Below are positions 19,034 to 30,700 of a stretch of 64,000 nucleotides of DNA, one piece after another. The DNA is taken from NCBI GenBank assembly GCA_013339895.1, contig JABACO010000013.1, positions 2,019,696 to 2,083,695 of the forward strand, given 5' to 3'. The notes under the pieces were generated by a model. That model was not told the origin of the DNA and made no database searches. It worked only from the letters and a program-made list of their open reading frames with translations. The DNA is from Ephydatia muelleri. Lineage: Eukaryota > Porifera > Demospongiae > Spongillida > Spongillidae. How positions within the stretch are numbered: position 1 is the first letter of the stretch; each line of letters begins with the position of its first letter. Made by a program: the position numbers and the translations under genes.

Positions 19034-20958
19034 TCAGTGTGTATTTTTCTTAGAATAGAAACCTACTTTCTGCATCAGCATTTGAAATAGGAATTGTAAG
19101 AGGTGGAATAGCTTGGGAAACCTGACCTCACCATGTAACGTTTTTAGCTTACCTAACTTCTGACCAAAAAATGCCAGTTCTGGGTTTGATTGTGCCATCA
19201 GCACCATGGTACTCACCTGGAGTTGGTAGGTCAGAAGGAGTCAAAGTGAAATCAATAAACTCTTCCCTAAGTTGGTCAAGAGAAACAGAGTCAGCCAAGT
19301 GAAGTTGAGGAAATTTTTTTGCTAGGCCTATAATTGTATCAACAGAAAAGGATGCTGCTTTATCAGGCTGAAGAACTTGAGAAGTGTGTCTTCAAATTCT
19401 GCTAATGTAAAAGCTTCTCACTGCAGCAAAAAAAGGGCTACAAATCATACTCTTGCTCTAGATTATGAAGACAGGTCCAAGTGGACTCTCCTACACCAAG
19501 ATATTCATCTGGCAGTTGGCTGATGGATTCTAAGTTAAGATGTTGGAGATTGTCACCTACAGCTACAATACTGTCCTTACTTAGCACGTTTGATGCATAA
19601 TGTCCAACAAGCCTGCTTATTTCATCATAAAGCTGACAAGTTGTGTTTTCAGTAGATTTTTGAAAAACTCTGTTGAACTGGTCAATTGAGGGAATGATGA
19701 AAGAAAGAAACAAAAGAAGGATCAGTTAAAGGGTTTTCCAGCCTTTCAGAGATGCTTTGCACCTTAGCATCTTGTTCATCACAAGACAGAATATATGACT
19801 TCAACCCATCATACTGGGAGAGGTATCTGCCCACACATCTAAGGATACTTAGCCATCCAAAGTTTAGAATAACCTCTGGTTCGGTTGTGAAAAGAGAACG
19901 CCACAGATCACAAAATTCTTGTTTCTTTTTACTGCTATGGTAGAAATAATAGAACACATCAATAAATAGTAACTGGAAGTGCCTTTAGCCCTGCTTTCAC
20001 AGTAAGATAGCAAATGCAACTAACATCATACAAATGTGGGTGTTCATTTTTTATTTGTTTTTGCACACCAGACCTTGTCCCCTTTATTACGTTGGTGGTA
20101 GGAGACATAAAGGCAACAGCCTTGGAGAAGTTATACCCTTTGCTCTCTAATGATGACTTGAGGGCAGTAAAAAGGTTAACTGCTGTGCCAATGTTGACAA
20201 TTGGCATATCCAAAAACCTAGTACGGCAATCTCCCACACTGGAGTCAAACACTCTGACAAGAATAATGCATGACTTGTCATTTTAGTCATTAGACTCATC
20301 CATTAGTATGGAAAATGGACCATTAAGGCTAAGCTCAGATGTGACTTTGTTAAGAAAATGAGGAGACAAAGCCTGAGTAACTATAGCTATGGTTTTAGTA
20401 CGACCACAGAAGAACTGCTTTGCTAACTCTGAGTCTGGGAACATCTTGGGAAATAATTTATAGGCATGATCACTTGCTACAAATGGAATGTTATGCTTAG
20501 CAACGAACATAGCCCAAAGTGCCTCTGCTTTAATTGCACTTTCAGATACTTTAGGGTTAAACATCGAAGTGATGGACCGTGAACTTGATGATGCAGTTGC
20601 CATTTCCTTGTGGTGCTTCCCTTTAATATGAGTTGTTACATCATTTCGCCCACCATGATTTATGGTGAAATCAGAGCAGCACAGTGTACATCTTGCATAA
20701 CTACCACCTTTTTAAAGAAAATATTAATGTGCCTGTCAGTGTCAGTATGCAGTGTAGCACTGTATTTACATTAATATAGTATAATTACATAATGATTATA
20801 ATTATAGCCTTTTGAAACTGTCACTGTTATACATTACCTTTGGAGCTCACTCCTATCCCTTGAAACTCCTGTATCCACGCCTTGTCGAAGTGACAGTCCC
20901 TTTTCGGCCGTTTCTTTGTAGATGGGGGCTCATCTCGTTTGATTGTACGCTTAGCCAT
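19034..20958 (-). pseudogene. hAT transposase with BED finger, decayed
   Basis: Exon 1 (20958-20838) starts 'MAKRTIKRDEPPSTKKRPK' and ends at a GTAATG donor. Exon 2 starts at 20707 with a BED zinc finger ('CTLCCSDF...HIKGKHHK'). The hAT core follows: 'FMSPTTNVIKGTRSGVQKQI', 'KKKQEFCDLWRSL', and near 19100, in another frame, the C-terminal dimerisation motif 'TIPISNADAESRFYSKKN'. Damage is visible as an in-frame TAA near 20284-20286 and frame changes near 19960, 19700 and 19100. The ZBED/SCAND-like hAT family excises and reinserts with 8-bp duplications. The element ends were not found. Confidence 0.8.
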
Positions 20959-21100
20959 GCACAAATGCTTGAACAGCTGTCAATCATTACTTACGGTTTA
21001 AACACGCGGGAAATACGGAAACCGCAAATGATATTCTCCTTCATTTTAAAGGATGTGTATTAGAATTATAATTAACTGTTACAACTGATTCACTCACCAG

Positions 21101-21411
21101 AACTTCAACATTTGTGTGGCAGGTGCTCAATAGTTCCAGAAGACCTCTTGCAAGCGAAGGATTACTCCCCACTGAATAGTAAGTTGCCACCTGTTGGATT
21201 GGCTCCTCCTCTTGCAGCAAGCTTTCTAGTTCAATTGTTGCAGTGCTTAGATCTCTTAGCATACTGCAATATCTCTCATATTCAGAACTGGTGATTGGGT
21301 TTTCTCTCCAATACATTGCCAGTTTTAGATCTAGTGACAAGCATCTTGGAAAAGGGCAAAGATCTTCTGAAAAATCCCTTGTGTCACATGCAAGCCTGGT
21401 ATGCAGACCTA
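21101..21411 (-). CDS. Unidentified exon-like frame
   Basis: On the minus strand an acceptor-like ACATTAG precedes about 104 codons ('RLACDTRDFSEDLCPF', 'LKLAMYWRENPITSSEYERY', 'LLELLSTCHTNVEVL') that end exactly at a strong GTGAGT donor in phase 0. I do not recognise the protein. It lies between the RING/RAG1-N-like pseudogene and the hAT gene on the same strand, so it may be the last part of the former, or an exon of an older gene. Confidence 0.4.
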
Positions 21412-21449
21412 ATGTGATCAATGTGTATGTGTAATGCACAAATCGGCAT

Positions 21450-21755
21450 CAGGCCCATAGCCAGGTAGCCTGGCGGGGGGGTGGGGGGGGGGGGATCGAT
21501 TAAAAGGACTGTGGGACTTAATACAGGGCCGTAGCCAAAGTGGTCCAGTTATAATTCGCCCGGTTCAACCAGGGGGGGGGGGGGGGGGGGGGGGGGGGTG
21601 CTGTCGCTGTTGGCCAATTCATCCAGTGGGGGGGGGGGCTGTTGCTGTCAAAAAGAGATTGATCCCCCCTGGCTACGGGTCTCAGCGGGCAAGGGGGTTC
21701 CTCACGATGGGCCAAATACGAGAGTATGAAGGGCCGCAAAGCACCTTTGGGCCTG
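21450..21755. mobile_element. G-rich hAT-like repeat cluster
   Basis: CAGGCCCATAGCCAGG at 21450 and CAGGGCCGTAGCCAAA at 21524 resemble hAT termini. GGCTACGG near 21670 and GGGCCTG at 21749 look like opposite ends. G runs of 11-27 bases lie at 21474-21494, 21572-21598 and 21629-21638. No 8-bp target duplication could be matched, so the element borders remain uncertain. It probably inserted into the neighbouring minus-strand coding sequence. Confidence 0.4.
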
Positions 21756-21945
21756 ATGCAAAGTACAATGACTAGACGGGGCGGAACTCAACCATCGAAC
21801 GGGGAGGATCGACCGATCCCCCTGATCCCCTGGGCCTGCGGCATGTATCGTGCTGTGTAACAAGTACCTGTGATAGTGGTATGCAGAAAAAAGGGTATTC
21901 TTTGCAGTTGTTGTAGAATTGGGCTTTTTAAATATTCCCTTCTCC

Positions 21946-23690
21946 TTAGACTTCCATAAAACATTGGTGGTCAAGCAGCATGGAGTCCAACATCTGTGGA
22001 GCACAAAGGCCCTCTAGCAGCTGGTGGTATTTGTGACTGGTTGTAGGGTGATGAGGCACAAAATGCATGGCTGTTTCCCTAGGATTATGTACAAGTTGAA
22101 AGAGCCAGATAGGAAATGTGTTCTTACAACTTGCACCAGAAAGCCCATACATATGAGAAAGAAACTTGTAGTCACCGCTGAGAAACACTTTGAATCTGTA
22201 GTCCCTTGTGTGTAAACATATATAAATGGTTTACATATAAAAAGTATGTAGATAAAACTTATGCATTTCTTACTTCCATTTCATCGTACACATGTTGGCC
22301 ACTTCACCTCTAAACCTGTCCAGTGCCACATGGGGATTGGAAACCGTGTCACTTGCTTCAAAGCATGAGAATACACATGTGTTGTTGACAGAATTAGGTG
22401 TTTGCGTGTTGACAATTTGAAAGTTCATCTTAAAATAGCCTCCACCCTTGTCACCACCCAGTTTGAGCCATATCTCATCACTAGTAATGGTTCCGTGATG
22501 CCAAGTGAGTGTACCCTCCCTGCAGATAAAGTACAACTCATGCATATTAAGTTAGTTGAACAGATGAAATTTAATTGTCTTACATGCCATTCTGCTCTAG
22601 AAGTTTGACAACTTTCTTTGTGAGGCTGGGTGTATAGGCAAGTGCAGCCCCTCCGAGCTCTTCTCCACCATTGGCGAACTTAAAGGAAAAAGGAGCTAAC
22701 TCATCACCCACCAGCTCATTGCAAAGGGCACGCTGTTTCCTCTCATTGCCAAAGTAAACACCAGCCTGCTTCAGCCACCTGTAAAATATCTAGTTGGAAG
22801 TTTACTTATATAAGTTCATGCCTCTTACCTGTTGAGAATCCTTAACCTATATCAAGGGATACTAAGCATGGACTTAATGGCAAGCCCTTGCATCAGTGGT
22901 ATGTTAACAGTAATCCCTGCATCATGAAGTAACTGTTCCTTCTTTTCCGTGCTCAGAGCTCTCAGCTCATCCTCCAACATGAGGTCAGCATCTTCACTGC
23001 TACCACTCAAGATGGTTCGTGTCTTCTGGAGCTTGTGAACACGGCACTTGTGCGTACAAACACTAAGCTCTGATAATGGTGCTCGTGGTGCAGTTACGCG
23101 AACCAACTTCAAGGGCTGTATGAAAAGTTCAGTGTTAAGTACAATGCTAATTTCTTACATTACTACTCACTGTCTCCCCTGTGTATCTAGCTCTCCTTGG
23201 TAGTAGTGAGCATCTGGTAACTACTTTACTCACGAGTTGCATTTCATGTTTTTTAACAGTACTGCAACAGTGTGAGTCATAGTCAATGGCTTTAATGCTA
23301 CTCATCCATGATTCACACCACACCCTGACATCGTGCAGGAGTTGCTGAATTAGCTTAGGAGCAGGGTTCACAAGCTTGCACTCCAGGCGTGCACTGGAAT
23401 AACAGCAGGACAGCGTGCTGCAGTTACATGGATCCACTCGATCAGACAAGTGGCACACACAAGTCTGTCACATGGGAGCTGCATAGGTTGAGTTAGCACA
23501 CCTTGACAGATGGAGCATATTCCAGCTCACTCACTACAGACTGTATTTGTGTCGCTGATAATGGTGACTGTATTGGATGCTTGATTGTTGATGGTGGTGA
23601 TTCAACTTTAATGTGGTCCACAATTTCTGCAGGTGTGTTTCCAGGATATGTCTTTGGTGCTTTGGGCCATCGATGATTAAAGACAGGCAT
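21946..23690 (-). pseudogene. RING plus RAG1-N-like transposon protein, decayed multi-exon
   Basis: Minus-strand blocks in order are: N-terminal 'MPVFNHRWPKAPKTYPG' (23690); a RING finger across frame changes ('ICSICQGVLTQPMQLPC', 'RLVCATCLIEW', then CPCC) at about 23520-23400; 'NPAPKLIQQLLHDVRVWC'; 'KLVRVTAPRAPL' to 'LAIKSMLSIP' (23112-22852); 'RWLKQAGVYFGNERKQRAL' (from about 22780); 'WLKLGGDKGGGYFKMNFQ' and 'CFEASDTVSNPHVALDRF' (22545-22270); and, after an intron, 'FLSGDYKFLSHMYGLSGAS' (22190). From memory, this order (RING, GGDKGGG-F-K, F-GDY-L-YGLSG) is typical of invertebrate mobile-element proteins likened to RAG1 N-terminal sequence. Frameshifts in the RING show it is dead. Confidence 0.65.
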
Positions 23691-23825
23691 GCAACCCTAC
23701 ATGTGGATAGAGTGGGCCTGACATGCAGACAGTTAAGATCTATCAGTCTATGCCTAAAACCCTATCTAAACCAGTCATATGGCGCCAGGGCCGGGCACAC
23801 TTGTATGGGCGTGATTCCTTTTGTG

Positions 23826-23894
23826 CTTCAACTTTTCACCTCAACACCAAGTAGCACTTAAAAGTGCTACTTGGTGTTGAGGCGAAAAGGTGAA
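23826..23894. repeat. 69-bp palindrome
   Basis: CTTCAACTTTTCACCTCAAC... pairs with ...GTTGAGGCGAAAAGGTGAAG around AAGTAGCACTTAAAAGTGCTACTT. A G run of about 20 bases follows at 23900-23919. Confidence 0.85.
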
Positions 23895-23919
23895 GAAATT
23901 GGGGGGGGGGGGGGGGGGG

Positions 23920-24725
23920 ATCTCAGGGCCATCTTTTTGTACATCCATATGAAAGGCGGACATCTGTTCCCCAGTGAAGCATGCGCACTTCTATGCATGT
24001 GGATGGCATTCTAGCTCCGTGGAGACAGCCGCTTGCTTCCTCACTCTTTGCGAGCCATTGTTCACCTTGTACCCACAGAGCCTGCGCACAGGTCTTCTAA
24101 TTGATTCATAAATCTACACGATGTTCTTGGGTTATATCGGGCGCTTAGTAGCCTGCTGTATTCATAGCTTCACTAACCACACTTTGCTCTTTAGTTCTTA
24201 CCTTCAAAAAGATTTATAAGGCGGGATACGGAGAAAGTTAACTATAAACACGCTATATCTTTTTACATGTACCGGGAAATAGATAGCTTGATGCGCATGT
24301 GTTACACAAATGTTCAACAAGCTGCTTTTCTTTGCGCAAGCGGAGTTTTAGATTCGTAACTGATTGTTTAATATCCTACCATTCTTGGATTTTGCATCAT
24401 TGTTGAGTGTTTTGCAGAAACTGCCTCTATTATAATTTATTAGCAGAGTGTGCGCCATATTTTTTATATACCGTAATATTGTACATTTGATCTAATTGCA
24501 AAACCTAGTTGCACGTAATCCCAGGATGGTTATAACGCTATTCCCACGCTAGACATCCAATCCCAGAGTGGTTTTATGTTAAAAACCACACCGAACAACC
24601 ATGCCTGGATGTTTTTAACTTTTTCCTGTGGTATAAACAAGGTGGCAAAAGAGTGGGCGTTTCTATGACGCTTGAGTTATCGTATTTCAAAATTTCTGGG
24701 CGTAGGCTAATTTTGTTCTACGTAG
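23920..24725. other. Upstream region of the ankyrin gene
   Basis: No coding sequence supported. It probably holds the promoter and 5' UTR of the downstream gene. CCCAGGATGGTTATAACGC (24520) and CCCAGAGTGGTTTTATG (24563) are related short repeats. No TATA box or initiator is convincing enough to call. Confidence 0.35.
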
Positions 24726-24728
24726 ATG
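24726..24728 (+). CDS. Proposed first coding exon: start codon only
   Basis: ATG is followed directly by a GTAAGG donor. The acceptor CTGTAG at 24867 opens a 99-bp exon in phase 0 whose frame otherwise meets a TAG immediately upstream. Splicing ATG onto that exon gives 'MELAEKLRDAAGVG', a good ankyrin N-cap. This is inference; an upstream coding exon is possible. Confidence 0.5.
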
Positions 24729-27700
24729 GTAAGGAAGGAGATATGTGTATCGCGTACCTCTGATAATAATTGCACGTGATTGGTGTGCATGGTGCCCGTT
24801 GAAAGTTTGAACCCCGTACCACAACCAGTACGACAAGAACGCACGACTTATCGTTCCATCGCTGTAGGAACTTGCAGAGAAGCTAAGAGATGCAGCAGGA
24901 GTGGGTAATGTGGAGGAGATCGTTAGACTTCTCGATCTGGGTGCAGACATTGATGCTGGCGATGGGGTGAGATGCGTGTCGTGAACGTCAATTTTACATA
25001 ACCTGTGTCGTTTGAAGGCATTTTCTCATATTTTAAAGCAAATCGGATTTACTGAAAGTTTGTTTTGCCGTGAAGGAATGTACAAGTGAAGAGCTCAATT
25101 TTATTTTATGGTTACCCTAAGCCGGGGTGCGTGGGGTGGGTGGGGTGAATCCATTTTAACTAAATAGTTTAGGCTGAAAACGTAGGGACAGTGCGGTAGC
25201 AGGGGCGGACACATACCATGAGGTGAGTCCATGTAACTCGTTATTAATAACTAACATCAAAAGCACACTCCTTGTGTAGAAATGTCTGGAGATTCTGTGA
25301 ATGATGTTCTCAACACATGTTTCAAAAGTTACAAGCAAAACGGCTAATAAAAACCTCAATCGTATTGTGTGGAGCACCATAGTTGGTGGAACACATTCTC
25401 TGGTGCTTTAAATACACTCGAATTTGCTGCAAGTACAGTGGTGTTGGGGTGTGTGGTGTTACCATGTGTAGGTGTGTACTTATGAAGCTATGTGGTTTGT
25501 AGAAGGAGGAGGTGTGGGAGGAAGGTAGAGGTGTATGACATGAGGGAGCATATCATTTGTCATGCTGGTGTACTGGAAAATCCTTTAATTATGGTTATTT
25601 TGGTGCCTTCACTGCACATCAAAAGTGAGCGTCCATGAACTCCAAACAAGTCTACAACAGGAGACCGTAACGAGTTTCCCCAACCTGCCCCCTTCTCCCT
25701 CAGGGGTTAATTAAAAACACTAGAAGTTAGCAATGGTGTTAAAGTGAGGGACATGTGTTGGTAACAAAGTTCCATTATGTAAAGTACACACATGTCTAGT
25801 GCCACTCTCTTGCAGGTCCCAGTAATAAGGACTTTTATATTACATTCTGGGGATGAGTTTACCGACAAGGCCTTGTGACTTTGCATCATTTGTTCTGTGA
25901 TTGAATATCCTACTGTCCTAGTCCCTGTGTACAATATCCTGAAGGAGGGATGGGGTTTGTTGTTGGAGAACGGGTGGGAGGATATTAGCGGAGTCTTAAC
26001 CGCACACTCTGCATGACCATTACCCTGTGGGTAATATGGGCTACTAGTAGACTGGTGAAATCCATACTGTGTAAGCAAACTCCTTCATTTCTTCTGAAGC
26101 AAACTGCGATCCATTGTCATTCACAACTTCCTCATGAATACCATGACGAGCAAACACAGATTTCAAGGCACCAATCACTTTCGATGAGGTTGTTGTAGCC
26201 AACTGCATTACCTCTGGATACCGTGAGAAATAGACAACTACAAGCAAATAAGTACAGCCCTTTAGTACAAATAGATCTCTGCCAAGGGTAGGCTGGTTGA
26301 CAGGAAGATGCAGGACACACATAGTTGGTTCCTGCCGATTATCTAACCATCAGGCTGTGCCACCTCACTTCAGTGATAAATTAAATAATGGCAACACATG
26401 TACAGCTGCATGCTGCTGACTGCACACTCATAGCGTTCAACACCTTGGTTCATATAGAGTTATAGGTGTAAAAGTGAGGGGAATATGTTGGTAACAGAGT
26501 CCCAACACGCATGTTTAGTGCCCCTCTTTTGCAGGTCCCAGTAATAAGGACTTTTATATTACATTCTGGGGATCAGGCACAGTGCACCGACAAGGATTTG
26601 TGACTATGCGTTGTTTGTTCTGTAATTGAACTGTGGGGTCCTTGTACATGTCTACTGTCCTAGTCCCTGTGTACAATATCCTGATGGAGGGATGGGGTTT
26701 GTTGTTGGGGAACGGGTGGGAGGATATTAGCGGTGTATGACATCACGAGGTATGAGGAAGCACTGTATGTTCCTCCCAGTGATGGCTTTTTAGTGGTAGT
26801 AGTGTGTGTTGTTGAACTGTGTGTGATGCTGGTCCTTGTGTACTCTATCACTCTGATGGGTAGTGTGTATTTGACATTGGTGGTACTCCCATGATGATAT
26901 GCACTTGTCATTACAGCAGTATAATGGAACTGCACTGATAAGGGCTTCAGAGGCAGGGCACATGGAGTGTGTCCAGGTGCTATTGGATAAGGGTGCTGAT
27001 GTTAACATGCTAAGCGAGGTGAGTGGTGTCATTATACACTGTGTACATGCAATGCAGCATGTACCCAGAGTTCCCAGTAGTGAATGAAGACATGTGCACA
27101 AGAACCCTATTGTGTGCATACATATACATGCCATGTTGTTTAATGACTGAATCAAGTACATCTCTAGATGAAGCCACATGTAAGGAAAGTATGATGGTCA
27201 CAGGCTTTACAAATAATACCCGAAAAGATAAATGCAACTACCCATTATCCTTGCTAAAATCCCCCATCTTATTCATGCCATTCAAGTGGACCTGATTTGC
27301 CATGCTTGTGAACTGGAATTTCATTTAATGAATTTTATTTTGGTGCCTTGTTTCCACATGAAAAGTGAGTATCCTTTGACTCCAAACCAGACCACGATAG
27401 GAAACCTTAATGAGTTTCCCAACCCGGCCCCTTCCACCTCCCCACGGTTAATTAAAACCATTGGACCAGAAGTTAGGATAGGTGTAAAAGTGAGAGGAAT
27501 ATGTTGGTAAAAAAGCTCCATTATGCAAACTACACACATGTCTAGTGCCCTCTCTTGCAGGTCCCAGTAATGCAGACTTTTGTATTACATTCTGGGGATG
27601 AGGCACAGTGCACCGACAAGGAATTATGACTATACGTTGTATGTTCTGTGATTGAACCGTGGGGTCCTTGTCATGTCTACTATCCTAGTCCCTGTGTACA

Positions 27701-30700
27701 ACAAGTAAATAAAAACATGCTCTAGGAGAAAGTTGGTGGCATATAGGATTTGATGGCAATTGGTGGTGTAAAAAGCAAGGAAACAAGGTCTTATCAGAAG
27801 GGAAAATGTAATAGTCCTATATTAAGCACATTTCTAGGGCATGTGTTGTTTCTGTGCTAAATATAGGACTATTACATTTTCCCTTTTGATAAGACCTTGT
27901 TTCCTTGCTTTTTACACCACCAATTGCCATCAAATCCTATATGCCACCAACTTTCTCCTAGAGAATGTTTTTATTTACTTGTTTCATTGATTTTTTTCTA
28001 TGTACAACGGGTTGTGTGACATCATGTGTGTGCCCTTTGCTAAGACATGTAGAACTATGAACGAAGCTAAGCGATCCGATATCAGAACTAAAGTTTTAGT
28101 TAAAGGCGGGATGCGTGTTTGAATCATTCGTGACATCTTTCCTTGCTGTACTTAGACCGATCATTATCATTAGCGCATTTGGCATAATTATTTAATAACA
28201 TTAACATTAGTAGTTATACATATATATTGTCCGAATAATGGTTCACATTACGGTCTCGTCCTTCACCGCCTCTTCCACGTCGCCCTCTTCCTTCTCTTAC
28301 ATATCCTCGTTCTCTATCTCTCCCATCTCGTCCTCTTCCACCTCGTCCTCTATCTCCTCGTCCTCGTCGTCTGCCATCTCAGCCTCGTCCTGGATGTGGT
28401 GAAGGTGGTGTTGGATGTGGCGAAGGTGGTGCTGGACGTGGGGAAGGTGGTGTTGGATGTGGCGAAGGTGGTGCTGGATGTGGGGAAGGTGGTGCTGGAT
28501 GTGGCGAAGGTGGTGCTGGATGTGGCGAAGGTGGTGCTGGACGTGGCAAAGGTGGTGTTGGATGTGGCGAAGGTGGTGCTGGACGTGGGGAAGGTGGTGC
28601 TGGACGTGGCGAAGGTGGTGCTGGACGTGGCAAAGGTGGTGCTGGATGTGGCGAAGGTGGTGCTGGACGGGGTCCAGCACTGCCATCATCTTCGCCATCT
28701 CCCCATCACCACCGCCTTCTAAAATCCGCTCTATTTCCATCACTTCGTCTCTCGTGATGACGTGCTCCATATGCTGCGATGTGAGCATGTGCAGAACTGG
28801 TACACACCTTTTGTGCTAACCATGGGTGCATCTTGCAAAAGGCATCATTTAACTGAACTAGTAAAGTGCTATTCTTAAGAATAGCCTTTTCGAGGCCACC
28901 CTTATACTCGCTTAGTACGATATCTTTTGGTTCGTACAGAGAGTAGCTACAGTGAAAAAGGAAGTGCGTACATGCAACATTATGTATGTGCTAAACTATA
29001 TACACCAAGGCTTGAAAGTTATACTCTTACATGCAACAGTTGCCCACTAAAATAGTTTCATGCCTATGTAAACTGAAGCCATTTTGATTCAATGCACAGA
29101 TGATATCAGCAACCGCTATATTGTGTCACATTGCACTAGAAAGTTCAAACAATAACTGCATGCATCTCATAGGTCTGGAATGGAACTAAAGTCTCTTCCA
29201 ACATTACATAACGACACTGACAAAAGGCAACGCTGACGCAACGTTTCAGCTAATGTCATATGCAAACTAAGCTTAATATCTAAGGTAAGAGAAGGTTACT
29301 ACATTTACATACCTTTGAATAACTTTGTCGGTAGTACTTTTTCGATGGCCTCGTTGGTTTTGCACGGTACGTCGGTACTACGCTTAGCCTTCCCGTACCG
29401 CACTCTCTTCGCCAAGCGAGCACATTCAGGACACTCCCAATAACGTTTCCTTTAGCGGACCGTTTCTTTTCTGGGTCTGCTTTATAACGTTCGCGTTCAG
29501 CGGTCTGTTTCTTTTCTGGGTCTGCTTGATACCGCTCGCGTTCAGCGGTCTGTTTCTTTTCTGGCTCTGCTTGATAGCTTTCGCGTTTAGCTGATGACCG
29601 TTTCTTTTCTGGGTCTGCATGATACCGCTCGCGTTCAGCGTCTGTTTCTTTCTGGTTCTGCTTGATACCGCTCGCGTTCAGCGGTCCGTTTCTTTTCTTG
29701 GTCTGCTTTGTAGGATGCCCGTGCCGATTCTAAAACATCGTCTCGAACTTCAAGGTATTTCGCACGTCGTTTCGCTCGTTTCTTTTTCTGACGTGAAGGC
29801 ATTTGAGGAAAACAACTTCACAGGTTTCACGCCAAAACGCCGATTGACGCCGTTGTTCGCTTTATACATACACTGTACCCGAGGGGGGGGGGGGGCAAGA
29901 AAATCTGTAAAGAAAAAAGATATGATGGATTGAAAAAGGGGGCGTAGGGGGTGGTACCCCCTGCTAAAATTGAATTTAAAAATATTTAAAGCGAATTCAT
30001 GTGTTTTTTTATCTTTCTTCTTTCACTTCGAATTCACGCGGGAGTGGCATGAATCTATTTCTCTCAGCAAAAGGATTTCACTGATATCCCACACGCAATC
30101 GCTGGACACTCACAAACTCGGCAGCAAACGATTTTAACATTTAACCCCCTAGTGGCAGCTTTAATAATTAACCAATGATTGAAAGTCGTACTTGAATATG
30201 GATTGTGAAAGGTGTGGCAAGCGCTTAAGAATTCGTTAACGTGCAACGGCACTATGAATCCGATTTGTGCAAAAGGAAATTTATCGCAGCGGTTAACCAG
30301 CATCAAATGCAGGAATCGGAGCCCCCTGCAGATAAAAGGCAGCGACTCCTGTGCACGAGCGCAGCAAGTGCGGCTTGTAGTACGACTACAGGGATACCCG
30401 TTGGCGTTGCACTGCATGAATCCATTGCCATAGCGTGCGTCCCTAGTGTATCAGATCAAAACCAGTTGTTGCCTAAGCCGTTATGTCTGGGGTATTTGCC
30501 TGATGTACCTGCACCGTTCGTTCACAAATGGGCATTTGCAGCTATGATCGCATGGTGTTGGCAATGGCAGAACTTGATGTGCCAAGAATTAGGGAGCTGG
30601 TTGCAGTATCTTTGCGACAAGGCCGCAGCATCACCCACATAACAGCGCAAATGCATAGGTACATTGATTATATAGTGTGTAATAACGATCAGCCTTTAAA

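Noticed and set aside
21450..21755. Complete hAT element with target duplication
   Set aside because: The 8 bases on each side (ATCGGCAT and ATGCAAAG) do not match and inner termini are incomplete, so only a repeat cluster is reported.
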